Positions 57,263-64,000 of a DNA stretch of 64,000 nucleotides are shown piece after piece. The first letter of the stretch is position 1, and each line of letters starts with the position of its first letter. Under the pieces are notes generated by a model. It saw only the letters and a list, made by a program, of their open reading frames with translations, ran no database searches and was not told the DNA's origin. Location: assembly GCA_036426205.1 (NCBI GenBank), contig CM071569.1:285194418-285258417 (forward strand). Reading direction: 5' to 3'. The stretch comes from Ascaphus truei (lineage: Eukaryota > Chordata > Amphibia > Anura > Ascaphidae). The translations under genes were made by a program, and so were the position numbers.

Positions 57263-57691
57263 AAACAAAAAGAACCATTCCTGCGCTCCTACCAATCAGG
57301 CTAAAATAAAACTGATCTCATGAATAAGGGTTATTTGGTTTAACCCTTTGGCCAAAGCGTTCTAAACCTGCAGCCAACATGAAGGCATAACCGAATTTGC
57401 AGGCACCTATACTATAACAAAGATTGGAAGCGCTCTAACACAAAGTCCAAACTTTTGAGATGATTTGATGTGGTGCAGCTTGAACAGTCGAATTGTTCCC
57501 AATTCCCAGCAGCAGCAAAAATGTTGCACCTATACTGAATATATATAATTATGGTCCCTTGAACTAGTGAAAAATGTGAGCAAGCCCTGAAGGAGTTAAA
57601 TAAAGCATATGCTTTTGTGAGTAGTGCAATTAAAAGCTGGCTAAAGCCAGTATCATAGTTACCTTACTATAGAGGCAAACTGTGGGTGCAC
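57263..57691 (-). mobile_element. Short retroposon insertion, 11-base duplication
   Basis: AAATATTTGCA flanks it exactly (57,252-57,262 and 57,692-57,702) and the LINE continues across. The minus-strand end reads GGTAGGAGCGCAGGAATGG then TTTTTGTTT, similar to the ends of the PLE-type units at 29,410 and 58,479. 429 bases, no coding region. Confidence 0.7.
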
Positions 57692-57754
57692 AAATATTTG
57701 CATCTGGATTGTAAACTGGTTGAAGGATAGATAACAGAGAGTTGTCATAAATGG

Positions 57755-58479
57755 GTGAACCTGACAAAGCATTACCACATGCGAAACGCATTGTTCATGC
57801 AAAGACCTGGAACTTTTTGACCGCACACGGCCACCGTTGCCTGCCAAAGCGCAGTGATTGCAGTCGTGACTACCGGACGCGGGATCAGGGGAGCACTGCA
57901 TCGGAGTGCTGAAGTCGACTGCGTTCACCGGAGGCGGTCACCTACGTGTGAGTTAACTGTTGCTCACTTTTTTAACTTTAATAAAATTACACCTTTGTAT
58001 TTGTACCTGCAGTTGTCATTTCTATCACATCTATATGGCACGAGCAATGGAGAGAGTATCTATGACGCTGCATTGACAACAATTCGAAAAGGTGAACAAG
58101 AGTTGGTAGCTGCAGGGAAGAACAACTACTGTACTGCAGACAAAGATACCACTTTTGGACTCAGTACCACACATGGCCATGTAAGTACAATATTCCATTA
58201 TATTATATATATTCATTTGTTGAGAATATCACGATCAGTGTTCTAATGTGTTAGTGCCATATTTAATTGTACACTCCTATCTGTTTTACGCCCCCCTTTT
58301 CTTTTCTTTTCAAATTGTATCACGAGGCTTGCGGGAAGATCCTTCTTGGAGTTGAGCAGCAACCACATATTTGGGCCAGTACTACACGTTTTTGTTTTTT
58401 TATCTATTTTATCATCTTTTACTGTTGTGTCTATCAGGTTGATTATTCTACAAAGAGGGAGCGCCCCAGTTTGCCTACA
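57755..58479 (+). mobile_element. PLE-type insertion starting with a hammerhead-like motif
   Basis: ATAAATGG flanks it (57,747-57,754 and 58,480-58,487), and LINE sequence continues across. It begins exactly at stem I of a hammerhead-like motif: GTGAAC, CTGACAA, stem II GCAT/ATGC, GAAAC, GCATT, GTTCAT (57,755-57,798), with GTTCAT pairing to GTGAAC at five of six positions plus a G-T pair. Two core bases differ from CTGATGA. 725 bases, ending with GAGCGCCCCAGTTTGCC. No protein. Confidence 0.75.
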
Positions 58480-59488
58480 ATAAATGGAACCTTTTCAGGT
58501 TGGGCTAAAGTCGTGAGTGGAGTACCTCAGGGATCGGTACTGGGACCCCTGCTTTTTAACTTGTTTTTTAATGACCTTGAGGTTGGCATAAAGAGCAAAG
58601 TCTCCATCTTTGCTGATGATACTAAATTGTGTAAGGTAGTAGAATCAGAGCAGGATGTAATTTCTCTCCAGAAGGACTTGGAGAGACTGGAAACTTGGAC
58701 AGGTAAATGGCAGATTAGGTTTAATACAGATAAATGTACGGTTATACATTTGGGAAGCAAGAATAAATAGGTGACCTACAAATTAAATGGGGATAAATTA
58801 GTGTCGGTCAATCACTGATGGCGAAGGATTTAGGAGTGCTTGTAGACAGTCGGCTTAGCAATAGTGCTCAATGACAGGCAGCAGCTGCAAAGGCAAATAA
58901 GATTTTTATCTTGCAAAAAACAGGTTATGGATGGAAGGTAGAAAAGCATAATTTTCCCCCTGTATAAATCCTTAGTAATACCCCACCTTGAATATGCAGT
59001 ACAGTTTTGAGCACCACAAAAAAAATACATTATGGAACTAGAAAAAGTACAGAGACGAGCCCCCAAATTAATAAAGTGGATGGGAAATCTAACTTATGAG
59101 GAGAGGCTAGCTAAATTAGATTTATTGGCATTAGAAAAGATACGTCTAAGAGGGGCTTTGAAAACTATATATAATATATTCGGGACAGTATGAGGAGCTT
59201 TCAAAATAACTATTCATCCCAAGGGCAGTACAAAGGGCTCGGGCCACCCCTTAAGGTTGGAGGAAAGGAGATTTCACCAGCAATAAAAGAAAAGGTTCTT
59301 TACAGTAAGGGCAGTTACAGTGTGGGATTCATTACCCATGGAGACTAATGGCAAATACAATAGATATATTTAAGAAAGGTCTTAAACCTCTCTTTAGCAA
59401 GGAAAGATATACAGGATTATGCTAAATAAGTTAAACATAGAAAGAATGTTGATCCAGGAAGAAATCGGATTGCCATTAGGAGTCAGGA

Positions 59489-60929
59489 AGGAGCTAATTG
59501 TTCTAATTAAAAGACATTATTGGATGAATTACAGGGGACCCCCGACTCAGGTAGGCTATAAAGAAATACTAAAAATATTGTGTGCAGCACGGGCCACAGT
59601 TTTACACAATGTTCTCTGAGATGCGTGCCTCCAGGCTGAATCCTAGTGCCAGCTTAATAGAGACCGGGCAAATCATTTTATTGTCCTGCGACTTAGATAC
59701 CAATACTTAGATTATAAACTCTCTGAAGCACAACATCCTGCCTGTAATATTCTATGTCGAGTAATCATGCACAGGCAGAGAGAGGCAAGAATAATACACA
59801 TACAAATGTAGGACATTATTTTACTCATGAAAAATGGAAACCTCCGTAGATTTGGTTCAGGATTGAGAATGTCACATTTTAGTTGACCACGATAACCATC
59901 TTTAACACATCATTTCCCTTTCCGTGCATGGCAAGGTGTCTGAGTACCCTGGTCCAATGCCAGTAATTATTCCATGCAAATGACTTGATCTTTCTCTGTT
60001 TCAGGCAGCAAATTGGACTGCCAGCTCCTCGCGATTTATTGCGCCAGTAAATAATTTGTACGTTGTTGCGTAAGCAGCCGAGGCTGCCCGAGAATACCTT
60101 GTTATTTTCCTTGCTCCCTCTGGAGTAATCTCAAGTTTGTGCATTTTTGAAGCTCAATTGTCCACCAAGAGAATTCACTGCCGTGAGTCCAGAACCCGGG
60201 GTTCAAAGCATAGAACTTGACGGCAGATCAGAACCACGTGTCCTACCGTCTTGGCCTGTTTTCCGATCTGCTGTAGAACCTCAGAAGACCCGATTTGATG
60301 CCTGGCTTTCTTTCGTATTTTTAGATAAGGCCAACTCCAGCCTGGACTAGGTGATAAATATCGGGACTTGATGACTGGTACCATCACGCCTAATATGGAT
60401 TTAGCCATTTTGGTGCCTGGCCCGACATTTTAATCGGCTGCGCTAAAAAATGTATTATTTTTAGCAGCACAACACGGATGACTTGCACCTTAACAATAAT
60501 GTTCTTTTGGTCTATAATACTGCATTTTTTGCCTTATTGGAGTTAAATTACTCCAAACCAGTATCTTTATACAACATGTAATCTGGCTCCCAACTGTACC
60601 TAATCAATATCTGTATAATGTATCTTTTATTGGCTCCTGTCAAAGCTGAGCAGTGTATTTTTGTTATTATTTTGGTGCCAGGACAGAAGTCAATGATAAT
60701 TTCTGCAAATACACACAAAAAAACATCTAATTATGTGCTATGTGCTGCCAACCACAGAAATGACCGTTTTTTTATTTTACCGGTTAAAAAGAATTTAGGA
60801 CAAAGAAAAAAATATTTTCAGTTCAATTGTAAACAGGTTTTTTTATTAAACACGTGGAACTTATATTAGATAAGAAAGCAGAGCATGCGCTACCTTCCCC
60901 AGGGCAATAAAATGAGTATTTCTGAGTGA
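59489..60929. other. No recognisable feature
   Basis: I see no gene, transposon end or tandem repeat. Short open frames (59,419-59,619; 60,147-60,350; 60,618-60,869) lack recognisable motifs. Confidence 0.5.
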
Positions 60930-62149
60930 TCAGCGCGGTCGCGAGTGCTGCCGGAGTCAGCGACGGACCCGCCAGCTGTTTCCAAAGGTGGGGGCCGGAG
61001 CAGGGAGCGGTCAGAGCCTTAGGAGGCTCTGCGGCGCACCCGGCTAGCGGGGGCCGCCATTATCGCTGCGCGCGCATGCGCAGTGATCGCGCATGCGCAG
61101 ATAGGATACAGGAGTTGCGGTGGCCATTAAGGAGTCGCGCATGCGCAGGAGAATCATGCACGCGGCCCCAATGTAGGAATAGCCTCCACGGGACTACAAT
61201 TCCCAGGAGGCTAAGGGTGGAAGGCACCAGGTGCCTCAGCACGGCCAGTAGGGCTGGAGGGTTGCCCTGTCAGGGATATGGATACATTTCGCTGGGTTTT
61301 GAGGAGAGAGGCAGTCAGCGTCAGGAGCAGCTAGGGGAAGGAGGTAGGGTGCAGGAGTCAGTGACTCCCTGCACTAGGCCAGCAGTCCTCGAGGCCCCAG
61401 ATAGCCCTGAGCCACCCAGTAGTGTGAGTTGTGTCAGGGACAGGCCCCAGGTTAGGGACCCTGCCCCTTACTATTCAGAGACAGTTAGGGACCCAGCGGA
61501 CGCGACGCATCCGTCCAGAGGTTTGGGCTCAGACCTTCGCTGTTGCTGCAGCAGACATCCGGGTGGGATCGCCCCAGACGGTAGTTCCTGTATTCATCTG
61601 CCATCTGATCCTTTGCGAAGCTCCTTGGCAGGCCCGGGCACTGGAGTGCTTGGCAGGTAACCCTCACCAAGTGCACCAACGATACTATATTAGATTCACA
61701 CGGGACCAGTGGCTGTGCAGTCACACATATCTATCTCACTTGAAGGGTGGGGGACATATTGTGTGGGGTTACTGGACACGGGGTGGGATCACCTGGTGAA
61801 GGGGGTAGCGTCCTGCGAGACGCAGTAGTTAGTGTCTCCTCTAGGGAGGGACATCTGTTGATTCTATGCATGAGTACGGTTGCACTAGTAAAGGCATTGG
61901 TTGTTATACATGCTGTGTGTGTATTAATATATATTGTCCTGCGAGGAACCACTCCCCCTCTGGTGGGAGCCATCGCAGGTGGAGCCGCTGCACCGAGTAC
62001 GAGGTTACTCATATTATATGTGCCCCAAGTTCCCCATGGTGGAAGCTCAGCCGTTCTGTGAGCCTAACAGGTAAAGCAGCACACCTAGTAACATTAGGTT
62101 CTCCGCACCTACACTCTATCTGCGATTGGGTGGGGGAATACCCGTTACA
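60930..62149 (+). mobile_element. Gypsy LTR family A, 5' LTR of the gag element
   Basis: Ends GAATACCCGTTACA just before the primer-binding site. It has two GCGCATGCGCAG-type motifs (61,070-61,100), GACTACAATTCCCAG, GTCAGGGACAGGCCC, TTGGCAGGTAACC and GTGGAGCCGCTGCACCGA, matching the other family A copies in order. A clear TGT start was not found, so the 5' border is provisional. Open frames inside (60,926-61,660) are not convincing proteins. Confidence 0.7.
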
Positions 62150-62151
62150 TT

Positions 62152-62170
62152 TGGTGGCGCTGCTGAGATC
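62152..62170 (+). promoter_or_regulatory. Primer-binding site
   Basis: TGGTGGCGCTGCTGAGATC, two bases after the LTR end, equivalent to 11,491-11,508. Confidence 0.65.
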
Positions 62171-62215
62171 AGACCTGGGGTGCCCTATTCTATTTTTTTG
62201 TCAAAATTGTCCACC

Positions 62216-63652
62216 ATGTTTGTAAAGTCCGGACACGAGATCCTCGCCTGGGCCTTGAGGCAAGATTTTAACCCCCGTCGTGTGGTAGCTGTAGGAGGCC
62301 TTCCCGCACCTATATCCGACGTGGAGGTCTGTGACCATATGCGTAAAATTCCCGGGTGGCCGTACGCCTGTATTTTAGATGAAGAACAGGACCCCACGTC
62401 CATGTGGAGATCGATACTTTTTGTGGTGTCACCCACGTGGGATATTTGCCTGTCAGAGGCACGGTCCACACTGTTTATGCCAGGGGGGCCCCGTGAGGTT
62501 TACCCTTTAGTCTACGCTGACCTAGCGCCATGGCAATTTTCCCCAAGCTGGAAGCGTGCACGTGCCGCTGCGCTCAAGGCGGCGAATTACCTTGCAGAAA
62601 GCTGTCCGGGATTGGCGGGAAAACCAGAAGGCTACCCCCCTATCTATGCAGAGAGCCCTAGTGTAATTGCTGAGACTGTGATTAAAATGGAGGCTCCCTC
62701 AAGCAGTGAGTCACACCTAAGATGGCGGCTCCCGCCAATTCGGGCGAGTATCAGGACTGTGCAAGAAATTGTTGCAGAGTATTGTCCGGGTTGGGTGCGA
62801 AAACCAGAGCCCCGCCTCTGCACTGAGAGTAGCTCAGCACAGAGTCAGAACCACTCCTTGAAAGAGGGTGCTCCGCCTCTGGAGTCCACCAGGGGGAGCC
62901 AGCACAAGGATGCTCAATCAGTAACTGCTGTCGCCACTAAGGACAGTACCGGATGCAGTGAACCACATCCGCAGTTGTATGGTGTTTGGCCAGCAGAGGG
63001 GCTGTATGTAACATTTCTTTTGTGCCCGTGCTTACAGAAAGACCTTAAACTCTCCGGTGGTATGAACTTTGATCCCTATCAGCGACCACGAGGGGTTCAG
63101 ATAGTGAAAGTCGAAGGAAAAAGGTACGTCCGGTGCCTATGCCCCAAGTGTGCTTTTCCTGATGGCGAATTGAGCTGGGGACCCAAGTGTGCCTGCTGCG
63201 AGGCACAGTTCCTAAAATCAGTGCTGCTGTGTGCTACGGAACCCGCAGGGGAAGATGCGGCTAACCAGCCTACCTCAACTACAGAGGGCCCGTGCACCCT
63301 AACCGCGGTTCCAGATTCGGTTCTAATGCCGGAACCACAGATGGAACCACCGATGGCAAGTGAAGCTGAGGACAAAGAGCCGTTTGCCTCCACTGCTGTG
63401 GGCCCATGTGCCCTACTATGGCCAGTCCGGCCTAAGATGATGGTACCGTCGGTCCTAGGCTTGGGATCAGTACTTAACGACGACAACGGTGAGTTGACTG
63501 CCCCAGGGGTGTTGGGTGTGAGCTTCCAGGTGACCGCGGAGCACGGTAGCTTCTTAAGTCTGGCCACCAGGGCGATTGGCTCCACTCGGCATCGCGTCCT
63601 GGCGGAGACCGCTGTTCAGTGGACCAGTACCCACCGCCTATCGTCCAGGTGA
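62216..63652 (+). CDS. PNMA-like gag of gypsy family A
   Basis: I chose ATG 62,216 (CCACCATGT context); the frame is open upstream, but that includes the primer-binding site. 478 residues. Residues about 5-110 resemble the RRM-like N-terminal domain of PNMA gag: HEILAWALRQDF, VVAVGGLPAPISDVEVCDHM, SMWRSILFVVSP. Residues about 121-158 and 181-215 repeat a motif with A-E-CPGxxxKPE. Residues about 304-327 have two Cys pairs (CLCPKCAF ... CACCEAQF), a possible zinc site unlike the usual CCHC knuckle. It would form a particle with element RNA. The stop at 63,652 seems to follow a frame change near 63,600, since another frame stays open to the window end. Confidence 0.65.
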   Translation: MFVKSGHEILAWALRQDFNPRRVVAVGGLPAPISDVEVCDHMRKIPGWPYACILDEEQDPTSMWRSILFVVSPTWDICLSEARSTLFMPGGPREVYPLVYADLAPWQFSPSWKRARAAALKAANYLAESCPGLAGKPEGYPPIYAESPSVIAETVIKMEAPSSSESHLRWRLPPIRASIRTVQEIVAEYCPGWVRKPEPRLCTESSSAQSQNHSLKEGAPPLESTRGSQHKDAQSVTAVATKDSTGCSEPHPQLYGVWPAEGLYVTFLLCPCLQKDLKLSGGMNFDPYQRPRGVQIVKVEGKRYVRCLCPKCAFPDGELSWGPKCACCEAQFLKSVLLCATEPAGEDAANQPTSTTEGPCTLTAVPDSVLMPEPQMEPPMASEAEDKEPFASTAVGPCALLWPVRPKMMVPSVLGLGSVLNDDNGELTAPGVLGVSFQVTAEHGSFLSLATRAIGSTRHRVLAETAVQWTSTHRLSSR

Positions 63653-64000
63653 AGAGGAAAGACAGCAGCCAACCAGCCGTGGTGATGCACCAGCCGGTGG
63701 ACCACCCACATGAAGCTGAAGCATCTGCTGCGGACCCTGCTGTGGACCCGCTGCGCATCGACATCCCTCGGCAGCAAGTGCTGGTGCAGCCAGAGCCGTG
63801 GAAGAGTCCCCCGGCCGTGGCGACTCCCAGTGTGTCGGAGCGACATCTGGAGACAGGACCGGAGGAAGAGGAACCCATCGCAAGCCAGCGGAGTGGTGAG
63901 GAACCTCCTTACTCCCCACAGGCTCCGATGGAGGCGGCCGTGGAAAAGGCCCGAACTAAGGCTCCTGACCTGAGTGTGAGCCCGTGCGCTCCAACCCAAA
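63610..64000 (+). pseudogene. Continuation of gag/pol in another frame, cut by window end
   Basis: From about 63,612 a second plus frame reads IVQVKRKDSSQPAVVMHQP and then Glu/Pro-rich sequence (EPEEEEPI-like) with no stop up to 64,000. It probably continues the gag protein of 62,216-63,652 after a +1 or -1 shift. Whether the shift is programmed, a mutation or a sequence error cannot be told. No protease motif is reached before the edge. Confidence 0.45.

Larger units (their letters stand above)
56835..59488 (+). pseudogene. CR1-like LINE, copy 2, with two nested insertions
   Basis: Aligns by eye with copy 1 (4,890-6,608): NYRPVSLTSIVGKLLEG (near 56,990), [15 protein letters not shown] (near 58,515) and FADDTKL (near 58,610). 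Between these motifs two unrelated segments (57,263-57,691 and 57,755-58,479) are inserted, each with a duplicated target. Frame shifts and stops occur throughout. The copy fades at about 59,488, before the terminal tail seen in copy 1. Its open frame at 58,267-58,770 starts in the inserted element and is chimeric. Confidence 0.85.

Noticed and set aside
58267..58770. 167-codon frame with reverse-transcriptase motif
   Set aside because: As a gene it is chimeric: the first part is the inserted PLE-type element and the second part is LINE, joined by chance.
60926..61660. 244-codon frame, apparently a large protein
   Set aside because: It lies within LTR family A; its start is not in good context and the sequence has no recognisable domain.

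Overview
This window looks like an intergenic, transposon-dense stretch of a vertebrate nuclear genome, most likely a frog or another amphibian. The signs are CR1- and L2-like LINEs with amphibian-type 3' ends, Penelope-like elements (PLEs) with hammerhead-type motifs, several Ty3/gypsy LTR families with PNMA-like or SCAN-like gag, hAT MITEs, and many minisatellites. I see no clear host gene with a recognisable conserved exon set, and no tRNA, rRNA or CRISPR array. Species and family names are inferred from motifs read by eye; no database was searched.

Layout. 1-8.8 kb: an LTR relic, a 1.17-kb tandem duplication carrying PLE reverse-transcriptase remnants, a near-canonical hammerhead ribozyme motif (3,802-3,844), a CR1 LINE, and two minisatellites. 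8.8-12.4 kb: a gypsy LTR (split by a hAT element) followed by a primer-binding site and the start of a gag. 12.4-22 kb: the most interesting part. It holds an intron-containing Tc1-type transposase gene (minus), a divergently transcribed intact 467-aa BEN-domain protein (plus), and an intact forkhead-domain protein (minus), all in a TACTGTA-rich background. 20.6-34.7 kb: a giant imperfect palindrome whose arms contain the forkhead gene, two unrelated gag genes and an LTR. The loop at its centre is a hammerhead-like motif. The right arm is full of single-base indels. 35.4-38.7 kb: an LTR retroelement with coiled-coil gag. 38.7-46.7 kb: nested LTRs and a broken gypsy pol (RNase H and integrase) interrupted by a foldback element and by a PLE-type insertion. 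46.7-56 kb: minisatellites, LTRs, a hAT MITE, foldbacks and an L2-like LINE. 56-59.5 kb: a second CR1 copy carrying two insertions. 60.9-64 kb: a gypsy LTR with an intact PNMA-like gag that runs off the window.

How they relate. Several insertions can be read in order from their target-site duplications: GAAGG and GGCCT around two solo LTRs, CCTTAACC around a hAT, a 13-bp duplication around the PLE insertion inside integrase, and an unusually long 66-bp duplication around a hammerhead-headed insertion in the L2 LINE. The candidate new system is the Tc1 transposase/BEN/forkhead cluster. The first two share a TATA-containing divergent promoter. Whether the three form one mobile unit is an inference; I could not find its terminal inverted repeats.
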